This document shows positions 24,935 through 33,181 of a DNA stretch of 64,000 nt, one piece after another (the stretch's first letter is position 1; each line of letters starts with the position of its first letter). Both the position numbers and the translations under genes were made by a program. Source of the DNA: Pseudomonadota bacterium (GTDB lineage Bacteria; Desulfobacterota; Desulfovibrionia; Desulfovibrionales; Desulfomicrobiaceae); the NCBI GenBank assembly GCA_023393525.1, contig JAEWKZ010000089.1:16616-80615 (forward strand). Reading direction: 5' to 3'. Under the pieces are notes generated by a model that saw only the letters and a program-made list of their open reading frames with translations, had not been told where the DNA came from and ran no database searches.

Positions 24935-25942
24935 TCAGTCGGGTAAGGAATCGAGCAGTTCCAGCAGCGTTGCCACGGAGATGTCCCGCATGCAGGCGTT
25001 GCCGAGGGCGCAGGCGTCCTGGCCGTGCAGGGAGCAGGGCGCCTGGGCGCAGGGGATTTGGTGGACGATGTCGCGCGGGCCCGAGGGATAGAAGCCCCAT
25101 TCCCTGGTGGTGGGGCCGAACAGGGCGATGACCGGAGTGTCCACGGCCGTGGCCAGGTGCATGGGGCCGGAGTCGCCGGTGATCAGGGCGCGGCACCGGG
25201 ACAGGATGGCCGAGGTGGCGCGCAGGTCGGTGGCGTTGGTCAGGTCGCGCGGGGAGTGGGGAAAGAGGGGATGATGGTTGCGGCCCAAGACGAGTGTCTG
25301 CTCGCCTCTGGCTTCGAGAGCCCGGACCAGGCTTTTCCACACGTCGGGGGCAGGGGTCTTGGCCGGGTGGGTGGCGTAGGGGTGGATGGCGACGGGCCGA
25401 TTCAGGCCCAGGTTCGAGAGCGTGGTCTCGGCCATGGATTGTTCGCCTTCATCCAGAAAGATGCGCGGGATGAGTTTGTCCGCTCGTGCCGGCGAGGGGT
25501 CCAGGGCCATGCAGTAGCGCTGGGGCACGTTCAGACGTCTGAGTCTGGCGGCGGGAAGCGGGTGACGGGTGGCCAGGAAAAGCCGTCTGGTCAGGGAAAA
25601 TTTGGGATAGGCGCGGGTCGGGGCAGGCCAGAACAGGCGCAACAGCCGCGTGCGCAGGCTGCCGTGCAGGTCGACCAGCGGGAGATGGCCGGACTCGCGG
25701 GCCAGACCACGACAGAAGCTCAGCCAGGCCCAGCCGCGCAGGTCGCGCTCCTCGACCTCGATGATCCCGCTCACGGCCGGGTGGTTGTGAAACACCGGGG
25801 CCAGCGCGGGCCTGGTCAGCACCCGGAATGTCAGTCCGGCCTGCCGGTGCCAGTGGGCGAGCACGCCCGTGGTCAGGATGGCGTCGCCCAGGGCGCTCAG
25901 GCGCACGGTCAGGCATTCCTGATTGCTGAATGGCAAAGACAT
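24935..25942 (-). CDS. Glycosyltransferase family 9, heptosyltransferase-type
   Basis: This 335-residue GT9 (RfaF/WaaF-like) enzyme has an N-terminal Rossmann half (LTVRLSALGDAILTTGV) and a C-terminal donor-binding half with TGDSGPMHLATAVDTPVIALFGPT, the defining GT9 motif. It probably adds heptose from ADP-heptose to the LPS inner core on the cytoplasmic face of the membrane. The final 40 residues contain four Cys (CAQAPC, CAL, CM), common in this family. It lies 8 bp after a GT4 gene and downstream of gmhB, which makes heptose precursor, so the three form an LPS-core operon. Confidence 0.88.
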   Translation of the reverse strand: MSLPFSNQECLTVRLSALGDAILTTGVLAHWHRQAGLTFRVLTRPALAPVFHNHPAVSGIIEVEERDLRGWAWLSFCRGLARESGHLPLVDLHGSLRTRLLRLFWPAPTRAYPKFSLTRRLFLATRHPLPAARLRRLNVPQRYCMALDPSPARADKLIPRIFLDEGEQSMAETTLSNLGLNRPVAIHPYATHPAKTPAPDVWKSLVRALEARGEQTLVLGRNHHPLFPHSPRDLTNATDLRATSAILSRCRALITGDSGPMHLATAVDTPVIALFGPTTREWGFYPSGPRDIVHQIPCAQAPCSLHGQDACALGNACMRDISVATLLELLDSLPD

Positions 25943-25950
25943 GAAGGCTC

Positions 25951-27081
25951 CTAATGGCCGCCGCGCAGTTCGGCGTAGACCCGCATGAGCGCGGCCGAGG
26001 TGCGCGAGGCATGGAAATTTTCGGCGTGGCGCACGCCTTTTTGGATCATTGCCCGGCGCAGGCCGTCGTCGTCCAGGACCCGCTCAAGGGCGTGGGCAAG
26101 TTCCGACGCGTTCCCCGGCGTGGTGTACAGGGCCGCGTCGCCGCCGGGCTCGGCAAAGCAGGAGCCCGTGGAGGTGACGACCGGGACCCGGCTGTTCAAT
26201 GCTTCCAGAATGGGGATGCCGAAACCTTCACCCACGGACGGGTAGGCGAAGACGCTGGCCAGCCGGTACAGGCCCGGCAGATCCTCATCCGCGACCCGGC
26301 CCAGGAAATGGACCCGCCCTTCAAGACCCAGGGCCCGGGTCTGGGTGCGCAGAGCCGCCTCCATGGGCCCCTGGCCGACGATGACCAGATCCGGGCGTGT
26401 GGCGGCGGACAGTTCGGCCAGCGCCCCGAGCAGCGTCTGGGCTCCCTTGCGCGGGATCAGGGAGCCGACAAAGAGCGCGAAGCGTTCCGGCAGGCCGTGA
26501 ATCCGGCGCAGCCTGTCGGCCTCGCCCGGCTCCCAGGGAGCGGAGAAGGCCGGAGAGCAGCTCTGGTAGGCGACGCGGATGCGCTCGGCGGGAACGCCGA
26601 AGATATCTCGAACGTCGTCGGCGGTCTTTTGGCTGATGGCCACGACCATGTCCGCACGGAGGCAGCTGCGTCTGTATTTATATGTATAGAGCCGACGGTC
26701 TATCCACGGGTAGAGCTGGGGATGGGTCAGAAAAAGCAGATCGTGCATGGTGACCACGGTGCGCGTGCGCGGGCCGAAAGCGGTCAGCGGAAGCTCATGG
26801 GACAGGCCGTGGTAGATGTCCAGGTCGCGGGCGGGGCCGGTCCGGGGAATGCCCAGGCTGCGCCACAGGGCCGGAAAGGGGCGCCAGGCCGGGCACGCTT
26901 CCTGCACAGCGAGCCCACGTTGCGCGGGCAACGTGCAAAAAGGTCCGGACATGCGCGGGGTGAACAGCGTGTAGCGGTGTTCCGGAAAATGCTCGGCCAG
27001 CCCCAGTACCGTGCTGCGGGCGTAGTTGCCGAGTCCGGTGCGGTTGTGGAAGAAGCGCTTGGCGTCAAATCCGATGTGCAT
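25951..27081 (-). CDS. Glycosyltransferase family 4
   Basis: This GT-B glycosyltransferase of 376 residues has a C-terminal glycosyl-transferases-group-1 domain: FVGSLIPRKGAQTLLGAL, VHFLGRV and the acid-rich PSVGEGFGIPILEA donor site. It likely adds a sugar, mannose- or glucose-like, in LPS or capsule assembly. The ATG at 27081 (MHIGFDAKRFF) has AGGA at 8 nt; ATGs at 27087 and 27105 are possible but less well spaced. The start lies inside the end of gmhB (17-nt overlap), indicating translational coupling. Confidence 0.82.
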   Translation of the reverse strand: MHIGFDAKRFFHNRTGLGNYARSTVLGLAEHFPEHRYTLFTPRMSGPFCTLPAQRGLAVQEACPAWRPFPALWRSLGIPRTGPARDLDIYHGLSHELPLTAFGPRTRTVVTMHDLLFLTHPQLYPWIDRRLYTYKYRRSCLRADMVVAISQKTADDVRDIFGVPAERIRVAYQSCSPAFSAPWEPGEADRLRRIHGLPERFALFVGSLIPRKGAQTLLGALAELSAATRPDLVIVGQGPMEAALRTQTRALGLEGRVHFLGRVADEDLPGLYRLASVFAYPSVGEGFGIPILEALNSRVPVVTSTGSCFAEPGGDAALYTTPGNASELAHALERVLDDDGLRRAMIQKGVRHAENFHASRTSAALMRVYAELRGGH

Positions 27082-27679
27082 GCACATGTTCCTTTTTTTG
27101 CACAAGAAGCGCGAGGTACGCCCCCAGGTCGCGGGCCAGCCAGGTCGGATTGTCCGGACCCGGCGCGCAGGGCCGCACGGGTTCGTCGAGGAGGGTCAGG
27201 CCAAGCTTGGCGGCCGCGTCCCGGCCATGCCCGGTCAGGACCAGGACGGTTTCGGCGCAGCCGACGGCGTGTCCGAAGCGGATGTCCGCGACCTTGTCGC
27301 CGATCATGACCGTTTTTTCGGGTCGCAGTCCAAAGGCGGAGGCCAGTTCCCGCCACAGGCCGGTACGGGGTTTGCGGCAGTCGCAATCGTCGTCGGGCGC
27401 ATGGGGGCAGAAAGCGGCCCCGCCCAGCGTGACGCCCTCGGCCAGGAGCGTCTCCTCCAGGCGGGCATGCACCCGGCGGTAGTCTTCGGGGCTGAAGAGC
27501 CCCCTGCCGATGCCGCTCTGGTTGCTGGCCAGGTAGAAGGCGCAGCCCAGTTCTATCAGCCGGCGCATGGGCGCGGTCGTTCCGGGGATGAGCGCCACCA
27601 GAGCGGGGTCGCTCAAATAATGGCACTCTTCGATCAGGGTGCCGTCGCGGTCGAGCAGTATGGTGTCTATGTCGGTCAT
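27065..27679 (-). CDS. gmhB: D-glycero-D-manno-heptose 1,7-bisphosphate 7-phosphatase
   Basis: This 204-residue HAD phosphatase removes the 7-phosphate in the ADP-heptose pathway. LLDRDGT (Asp10 nucleophile, Asp12) starts the fold, SNQSGIGRG is motif II, and CPHAPDDDCDCRKP is the zinc-binding loop specific to GmhB. The motif MIGDKVADI holds the metal-binding Asp. ATG at 27679 with AAGGA upstream. Together with the downstream GT4 and GT9 genes it makes and uses LPS heptose. Divergent from the ccm operon across 249 bp. Confidence 0.92.
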   Translation of the reverse strand: MTDIDTILLDRDGTLIEECHYLSDPALVALIPGTTAPMRRLIELGCAFYLASNQSGIGRGLFSPEDYRRVHARLEETLLAEGVTLGGAAFCPHAPDDDCDCRKPRTGLWRELASAFGLRPEKTVMIGDKVADIRFGHAVGCAETVLVLTGHGRDAAAKLGLTLLDEPVRPCAPGPDNPTWLARDLGAYLALLVQKKEHVHAHRI

Positions 27680-27928
27680 ATTTGTCCTTGCCGAAGATGG
27701 GCTTTTTTGATCGGTAAGCGCAGCGAGGTCAAGAAAGGAAATGGATCGTCCGTCCGGCGGCCCGCCCAGCCTGGTTCCGGGACGGTCGGGGACGGATTTT
27801 GGCGGACGAAAATGTTGACGAAACTGATCGGGTTGTGGATATGCGCGTTCGTACCGGCGCGCAGGGCGTCGTGACAGGTGAGGCCGGTTCATGCTAGGAG
27901 CCGGACCACAATGAAACCGGAGAGTGTA

Positions 27929-28372
27929 ATGAGCACCGCAAAAAATCAGAAATGGGTCTACCTGGCCGCCGTCCTTTTGGTCGGAGCCGGAGTGGGCTAC
28001 CTTCTCTTCAGCGGACTGTCCCAGAATTCCGTGTACTTCCTGAATGTTTCCGAGGCGCTGGCCATGCCCGCCGAGAAGCTGACCCAGGCCAGACTGTTCG
28101 GCTCGGTTTCCGAGAAGGATCTTGTCCACGATCCTTCGGCCATGGGCGTGTCCTTTTTCGTCCAGGACAAGGACGATCCCGCCCAGGCCATCCGCGTCCA
28201 CTACAAGGGAGCCGTGCCCGACACGTTCAAGGTCGGGGTCGAGGTCATCCTCGAAGGTTCCTTCGCGGCCGACACCCGGATCTTCGAGGCCACCAGCCTG
28301 CTGACCAAATGCCCGTCCAAGTACGAGAAAAACGAAAAGGGCCGGATGCGTCCTCCGGGATTCGCGGGCTAG
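27929..28372 (+). CDS. ccmE: Cytochrome c maturation haem chaperone CcmE, CxxxY type
   Basis: This 147-residue haem chaperone has one N-terminal membrane helix (about 9-28) and a periplasmic OB-fold. Haem is normally bound covalently by His in HxxxY; here the motif is CPSKY with Cys128 and Tyr132, the variant known from Desulfovibrio and archaea (System I*). GGAG lies 6 nt before the ATG chosen; an in-frame ATG at 27911 is also possible. It opens the ccmEFABCD operon. It receives haem from CcmC/CcmD and hands it to CcmF. Confidence 0.94.
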   Translation: MSTAKNQKWVYLAAVLLVGAGVGYLLFSGLSQNSVYFLNVSEALAMPAEKLTQARLFGSVSEKDLVHDPSAMGVSFFVQDKDDPAQAIRVHYKGAVPDTFKVGVEVILEGSFAADTRIFEATSLLTKCPSKYEKNEKGRMRPPGFAG

Positions 28373-28423
28373 TCCGGTCCCCCTTTTTTTCCAACCAGAA
28401 CCTCCACGAGGATACCCCGCTTC

Positions 28424-30307
28424 ATGCACGCCATCAGTTTCACCGCACTCATCTTGAGCATGCTGGCCGCCGTGGGCTTGACCGCGACGGCCGGGATGAA
28501 GGCCCTCAAAGACGATTTCGACACCGTAGCCCTGCTGGAAAAAGGTCAGATCCTGCTGACCGTCGTGGTGCTGGCCGTTTCCGCCGTCCTCCTGCAGGCG
28601 CTGGCCGCCCGTGATTTTTCCTACGTCTACGTGCGCGACTACACGGACACCTTCCTGCCCCTGTTCTACGCAGTGACGGCCTTCTGGGCCGGACAGAACG
28701 GTTCCTTCCTGTTCTGGTATCTGTGCGTGGCGATCATGGGCTGGTGCATGATCTACACTCCGGGGTATTCCCGGCTGGACAGCCGGACCAAGGTTTTTTT
28801 CTGGATTCTCTTTTTCCTGGTCGAGATATTCTTTCTCTTCGCCCTGACCGGACCGAGCAATCCCTTCATGAAGCTCGATCCCGTCCCAGCCGAAGGCCGG
28901 GGCCTCAACCCCCTGCTGCAGAATCCGGGCATGATCTTCCATCCGCCGCTGTTGTTTCTGGGGTACGCGGGCTACACCATCCCCTGCTGCCTGGCGCTGG
29001 CCTCACGCCTTTCCGGAGACAGCCGCCAGTGGCTCGATCTGTGCCGCAACTGGAACATCGTGGCCTGGATCTTTCTGACCTCGGGCATCATCCTGGGAGC
29101 CTGGTGGTCCTACATGGAACTGGGCTGGGGCGGATACTGGGCCTGGGATCCGGTGGAGAACGCTTCCCTCATCCCCTGGCTGGCCGGAACTGCCTTCATT
29201 CACACCGCCATTGTAGGGCGCACGCGCAAGTCCCTTTTGCGCACCAACGTGTTCATGGTCGCCCTGACCTTTCTGCTCTGCTTCTTCGCCACCTTCGTGG
29301 TCCGCAGCGGCATGATCGACTCCCTGCATGCCTTCGGCGGCAGCCGCATGGGCATCCCTTTGCTCGTGTTCATGGTCGCCGCCCTGCTGCTGACCCTGTA
29401 TGTCTGCCTGGTCCAGCGCGAGGACGACAGCGCGCACATCGACGACTTCGCCAGTCGTCCGGGCATGCTGTTCCTGACTTCGTGGCTCTTTCTGTGCCTG
29501 GGGGGCATTGTCTTTCTCGGCGTGCTCTGGCCGGTCATCAGCAGTCTCTGGAGCGAGAATCCCGTGGGTCTGGACGCCGGGTTCTACAACCGGGTCTGCC
29601 TGCCCCTTTTCGCGGTGCTGGCCCTGATCATGGCTGTGTGCCCCTGGTTTTCCCAGAAGAGCGGAATCAGCGACAAGACGGGCCTGGGGCTCGTCCTGGG
29701 CGCGGGGGTGGGCGCGGCCGTGGCCGTTTTCGCCCTGGGCTACGCGCAGCCGCTGGCCCTTTTCTCCGCCACGTCCGGCTTCATGATGATATTCTCCATC
29801 ACGCTCTATTTCGTCCGCAACAAGGGCGCGCGGGCCTTCCTGCCGTCATGGGGCGCTTACGGCGTGCATCTGGGCGTGGCGCTGATGGTTGTCGGCGTGG
29901 CGTTTTCCGGACCCTACAAGGTGGAGTCGGAAGCCGTGCTGACCAAGGGACAGAGCATGACGGTGGGCGATTACGAGATTGTGTTCAACGAGCTGACCCA
30001 TGATCACGACAATCCGGCCATGGACGTGCACGCGGCCCTGCTGACCGTGACCCGCGACGGCCAGGCCGTGGGCGACCTGGCTCCGGAAAAGCGGCTGTAC
30101 CGCAATTTCGAGCAGTCGACCTTCGCCGAGGTTTCGGTCATCCCGTCCCTGGGCGAGGAGATCTACTCCACACTGCTCGGTTTCAACGAAGAGGGGGCGG
30201 TCAGCCTGAAGATCAGCGTCAATCCGCTGGTCAACTGGATCTGGATCGGCGGCACCCTGTCCTGCCTGATCGCGTTTCTGTGCTGGAGAAAGATCGAGCG
30301 GCGATGA
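28424..30307 (+). CDS. ccmF: Cytochrome c haem lyase subunit CcmF
   Basis: This 627-residue inner-membrane protein has about 14-15 hydrophobic helices. The WWD signature is visible as GGYWAWDPVENASLIPW near residues 235-250, with conserved His residues on either side that bind haem b. It ligates haem from holo-CcmE to apocytochromes in the periplasm. In System I* it works without CcmH. It follows ccmE by 51 bp and overlaps ccmA (ATGA). Confidence 0.95.
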   Translation: MHAISFTALILSMLAAVGLTATAGMKALKDDFDTVALLEKGQILLTVVVLAVSAVLLQALAARDFSYVYVRDYTDTFLPLFYAVTAFWAGQNGSFLFWYLCVAIMGWCMIYTPGYSRLDSRTKVFFWILFFLVEIFFLFALTGPSNPFMKLDPVPAEGRGLNPLLQNPGMIFHPPLLFLGYAGYTIPCCLALASRLSGDSRQWLDLCRNWNIVAWIFLTSGIILGAWWSYMELGWGGYWAWDPVENASLIPWLAGTAFIHTAIVGRTRKSLLRTNVFMVALTFLLCFFATFVVRSGMIDSLHAFGGSRMGIPLLVFMVAALLLTLYVCLVQREDDSAHIDDFASRPGMLFLTSWLFLCLGGIVFLGVLWPVISSLWSENPVGLDAGFYNRVCLPLFAVLALIMAVCPWFSQKSGISDKTGLGLVLGAGVGAAVAVFALGYAQPLALFSATSGFMMIFSITLYFVRNKGARAFLPSWGAYGVHLGVALMVVGVAFSGPYKVESEAVLTKGQSMTVGDYEIVFNELTHDHDNPAMDVHAALLTVTRDGQAVGDLAPEKRLYRNFEQSTFAEVSVIPSLGEEIYSTLLGFNEEGAVSLKISVNPLVNWIWIGGTLSCLIAFLCWRKIERR

Positions 30308-30963
30308 TGAGTTCCGGCGCGCTTCTGACCCTGCGCGGGGTCAGTCATTTCTTCGGTTCACGCCTGGTGTTCAAGGGGGTGTCCTGCGAGCTGGCCCCGG
30401 GCAGCATCATGCTCGTGGCCGGTCCCAACGGCGCGGGCAAGACTACGCTTCTGAAGATCATGGCCGGTCTGACCGAACCCCGGGCCGGAACCGTCCTGCG
30501 CGGCGTTCCGGATCGGGCCATGGCCTTCATGGGGCATCAGACCTTCGTCTATCCGGCCCTCTCGGCCCTGGGCAACCTTGAATTCTGGAACAGCGTCTAC
30601 GGACGCGGACTGGACGACAGGGCCCTGCTCGGCCTTCTGGACCGGGTGGGGCTGAAGGGCTTCGCCCTGGAGGCGGCGGGCACCTTTTCCCGGGGCATGG
30701 CCCAGCGCCTGTCCCTGGCCCGGGTCCTTCTGGTCGAACCGAGCCTTGTCTTTCTCGATGAACCGTCAACGGGCCTCGACACGGCCTCCCAGGCCCTTTT
30801 GCACGGCGAAGTGGAGGCGGCCAGGGCCAGGGGAGCGGGCATCGTCTGGATCTCCCACGACCTGGAGCGGGATCTGGGACGGGCCGACACGGTGCTTGGG
30901 CTTGGCGGACGGGGCATGAGCTATTTCGGCCCGGCCAACGAATTTATCCTGGAGGGCCTGTGA
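30304..30963 (+). CDS. ccmA: Haem exporter ATP-binding protein CcmA
   Basis: This 219-residue ABC ATPase has Walker A GPNGAGKTT, signature SRGMAQRLSLAR and Walker B VFLDEPSTGLD. With CcmB it uses ATP to release holo-CcmE from the CcmC/D complex. The ATG at 30304 overlaps the ccmF stop by 4 nt; the following ATG at 30307 cannot be ruled out. The stop overlaps the ccmB start (GTGA). Confidence 0.93.
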   Translation: MMSSGALLTLRGVSHFFGSRLVFKGVSCELAPGSIMLVAGPNGAGKTTLLKIMAGLTEPRAGTVLRGVPDRAMAFMGHQTFVYPALSALGNLEFWNSVYGRGLDDRALLGLLDRVGLKGFALEAAGTFSRGMAQRLSLARVLLVEPSLVFLDEPSTGLDTASQALLHGEVEAARARGAGIVWISHDLERDLGRADTVLGLGGRGMSYFGPANEFILEGL

Positions 30964-31634
30964 TAACCTCTTCGCTGGCCGTGGCCCGCAAGGATCTGCG
31001 CCTGGCCTTCGCCGGAGGCCAGGGACCGGTACAGGCGATTCTGCTGGGGCTTTTGCTGGTCTTCATCTTCAGCCTTTCGGCGGCGCCGGGGGAGCTTTTC
31101 ACACCGCAACAGGCCATGGCCATCTTCTGGCTGTGCAGTTCCTTCGCCGTGGTCCTGATTTTTTCCCTGCTTTTCCGCTTCGAAGAGGAGAATGACACGG
31201 CCACGGCCCTCTTGCTGTCTCCACTGCCGGTGCAGGGATTGTGGATGGGGAAGACGATGGCGGGGCTTGCGCTGCTGCTCATGTGCCAGGTCTTCTTTTT
31301 CCCGGCGGCCCTTGTCTTTCTCGGCCTCGATCCCGGCGGCGACTGGGCGGGCCTGGCGCTCATGGCGCTCGGCGTGGACCTTGGCCTGTGCATCCTGGGC
31401 GGGCTCATCGGGGCCATGGGGCATGGGCAGGGAGCCAAGGACGCGCTGTTGACCATCATCGTCTTTCCGTTGCAAATCCCGCTGCTTCTCGGGGGCATCC
31501 GCATCGGGGTGGGACTCGCGCAGGGCCTGCCGCTCTCCGGGGTCGCGGACTGGTTCGGGCTTGTCATGGCGTTTGACGCAGTTTTTGCGGGCGCGGCACT
31601 TTTTCTGTTCCCCCATGTATTCAGAGGGGAATAA
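30960..31634 (+). CDS. ccmB: Haem exporter permease CcmB
   Basis: This 224-residue membrane protein has six hydrophobic helices and starts at GTG within the ccmA stop (GTGA). The opening ARKDLRLAFAGGQGPVQAI and the central LLSPLPVQGLWMGK are typical CcmB wording. It is the membrane half of the CcmAB ABC complex that acts on holo-CcmE. Four bases separate its stop from the ccmC start. Confidence 0.92.
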   Translation: MITSSLAVARKDLRLAFAGGQGPVQAILLGLLLVFIFSLSAAPGELFTPQQAMAIFWLCSSFAVVLIFSLLFRFEEENDTATALLLSPLPVQGLWMGKTMAGLALLLMCQVFFFPAALVFLGLDPGGDWAGLALMALGVDLGLCILGGLIGAMGHGQGAKDALLTIIVFPLQIPLLLGGIRIGVGLAQGLPLSGVADWFGLVMAFDAVFAGAALFLFPHVFRGE

Positions 31635-31638
31635 AAGG

Positions 31639-32340
31639 ATGAGCATGTTTCGCATCTATCCAAAAATACTCATGATTCTGGCCTGCGCAAGCATGGCTGC
31701 GATGGCGGTGGGACAATACGCCATCTGGTTCCACGCGCCCGAGGAGGCGACCATGGGGCTGGTGCAGAAGGTCTTCTACTTCCATCTGCCCTTGGCCTGG
31801 TGGTCCTTTGTCGCATTTTTCGGCGTCTGCGCCGCCAGCGCGATGGTGCTGTGGACCGGGCGCGAGCACTGGGACGTGCTGGCCGGCGTGTTGGCCGAGA
31901 TCGGGGTCTTGTTCAGCGGATTGGCCCTGGTCACCGGCTCCATCTGGGGTCGTGCCGCCTGGAACACCTGGTGGACCTGGGACCCGCGCCTGTCGACGAC
32001 GCTTGTGATGTGGTTCGTGTACGCCGGGTATCTGGTCCTGCGCTCCGCCGACGTGGGCGGAGGCAAGGGCGCGAAGGTGCGGGCCGTGCTTGGAATCGTG
32101 GCTTTTCTGGATGTGCCGCTGGTGTTTTTGTCGGCCAGGCTGTGGCGGTCCATCCATCCGGCGGTTCTCGCCTCCAGGGGCGGCGGACTGGAACCGGAAA
32201 TGTGGACCGCGGTGTGGATCAATGTCCTGGCCTGGGGGGCGCTGTTCGGAACGCTGGTTCTGGCGCGCTACCACGGGGCTGGTCTGAAGCGCCGCGTCGA
32301 GGCGGCCCTGATCAGAATCCAGGAAAAGACCTTGCAATAA
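31639..32340 (+). CDS. ccmC: Haem handling protein CcmC
   Basis: This 233-residue protein has six membrane helices and a periplasmic WWD domain visible as WNTWWTWDPRLSTTL near residues 113-127. It attaches haem to CcmE. The ATG at 31639 has GAGGGG 8 nt upstream; ATG at 31645 is an alternative start. Flanked by ccmB and a tiny ccmD-type gene. Confidence 0.94.
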   Translation: MSMFRIYPKILMILACASMAAMAVGQYAIWFHAPEEATMGLVQKVFYFHLPLAWWSFVAFFGVCAASAMVLWTGREHWDVLAGVLAEIGVLFSGLALVTGSIWGRAAWNTWWTWDPRLSTTLVMWFVYAGYLVLRSADVGGGKGAKVRAVLGIVAFLDVPLVFLSARLWRSIHPAVLASRGGGLEPEMWTAVWINVLAWGALFGTLVLARYHGAGLKRRVEAALIRIQEKTLQ

Positions 32341-32350
32341 GGGGATGGGC

Positions 32351-32482
32351 ATGAACTACCTTTTTATCGCCAATGTGTGCATCTGGCTGGGCGTGGGCGG
32401 ATACGTCCTTTTCCTGGCCCGGCAGCACAGTGTTTTGGAACGTCGCGTACGGCAACTGGAGATCATTGATGCAGAAGAATAG
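32351..32482 (+). CDS. ccmD: CcmD-like single-helix protein
   Basis: This 43-residue protein has one membrane helix (about 3-23, YLFIANVCIWLGVGGYVLFL) followed by a charged tail (RQHSVLERRVRQLEIIDAEE), the size and topology of CcmD. CcmD stabilises CcmC/CcmE and helps holo-CcmE release. It sits 10 bp after ccmC and overlaps the start of the TPR gene by 14 nt. Sequence identity in this family is always low, so position is the main argument. Confidence 0.8.
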   Translation: MNYLFIANVCIWLGVGGYVLFLARQHSVLERRVRQLEIIDAEE

Positions 32483-33056
32483 CGCTTTCCCCCGCGCCGC
32501 CCGTGGCCGGGCGGTTGTTTTCCTGATGGCCTGCCTGGGCGTGATGGTGTTCGCCGCCGTGGCCTACAGGGTGGAGAATCCGTCCATCGTGCAGCATGAG
32601 CAGCCTCGCGAGATGCCGGGCGGTGGAGCCATGGGCCAGATGGGCGGGGACATGGCCGGCGTGTCGGTCATGATGAAGAAGCTGCAGGAGAATCCCGAGG
32701 ATGTCGACGCCATGCGTTCGCTGGGGATGTCCTTCATGGACATGCAGGCCTGGGACAAAGCCCTGTCTTTCTGGGAAATGATTCTGGAGCGCAACGAAAA
32801 CGACGTGATGGCCTTGAACCAGAAAGGCTTTTGTCTTTTCGAGCTGGAGAGGCACGCCGAGGCGGCGGAGCTTTTCGAGCGCATGCTGGCCATCGAGCCG
32901 CATAATTACCATGCCCACTATAATCTGGGCGTCATCTACAAGTATTACCTGAGTAAGCCGGAGAACGCCGCTGCGCATTTCCAGGCCGTGATCGACGCCG
33001 CTCCGGACGATCCGGGGCTCATGAGCAACGCCCGCCGGGAACTTGAGGCGAAATAG
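32469..33056 (+). CDS. Membrane-anchored TPR protein of the ccm operon
   Basis: This 195-residue protein has an N-terminal membrane anchor (about 14-34), a Gly/Met-rich linker and three TPR repeats (around 70-185: NPEDVDAMRSLGMSFMDM, NENDVMALNQKGFCLFEL and the following NYHAHYNLG). It probably sits in the periplasm and presents apocytochromes to CcmF, the role of CcmI/NrfG-type TPR proteins. The start overlaps ccmD. No CcmG or CcmH gene follows. Confidence 0.8.
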   Translation: MQKNSAFPRAARGRAVVFLMACLGVMVFAAVAYRVENPSIVQHEQPREMPGGGAMGQMGGDMAGVSVMMKKLQENPEDVDAMRSLGMSFMDMQAWDKALSFWEMILERNENDVMALNQKGFCLFELERHAEAAELFERMLAIEPHNYHAHYNLGVIYKYYLSKPENAAAHFQAVIDAAPDDPGLMSNARRELEAK

Positions 33057-33071
33057 CCGCCACGGCTCTGT

Positions 33072-33101
33072 TTGACACCTCCACAGGGCTGATGGTAATA
33101 G
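33072..33101 (+). promoter_or_regulatory. Candidate sigma-70 promoter of the liv operon
   Basis: TTGACA (33072-33077), a perfect -35 box, is followed after 16-18 nt by GGTAAT/TAATAG. A 6-bp GC hairpin (GGCCCG/CGGGCC, 33125-33142) lies in the expected leader before the livK ribosome site. Confidence 0.5.
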
Positions 33102-33181
33102 CCCACGATTCCGCAAGCTTTAGTGGCCCGCTTAGACGGGCCATGAATCATATCCTAAACTCGAACTTTGTGGAGGAACTG

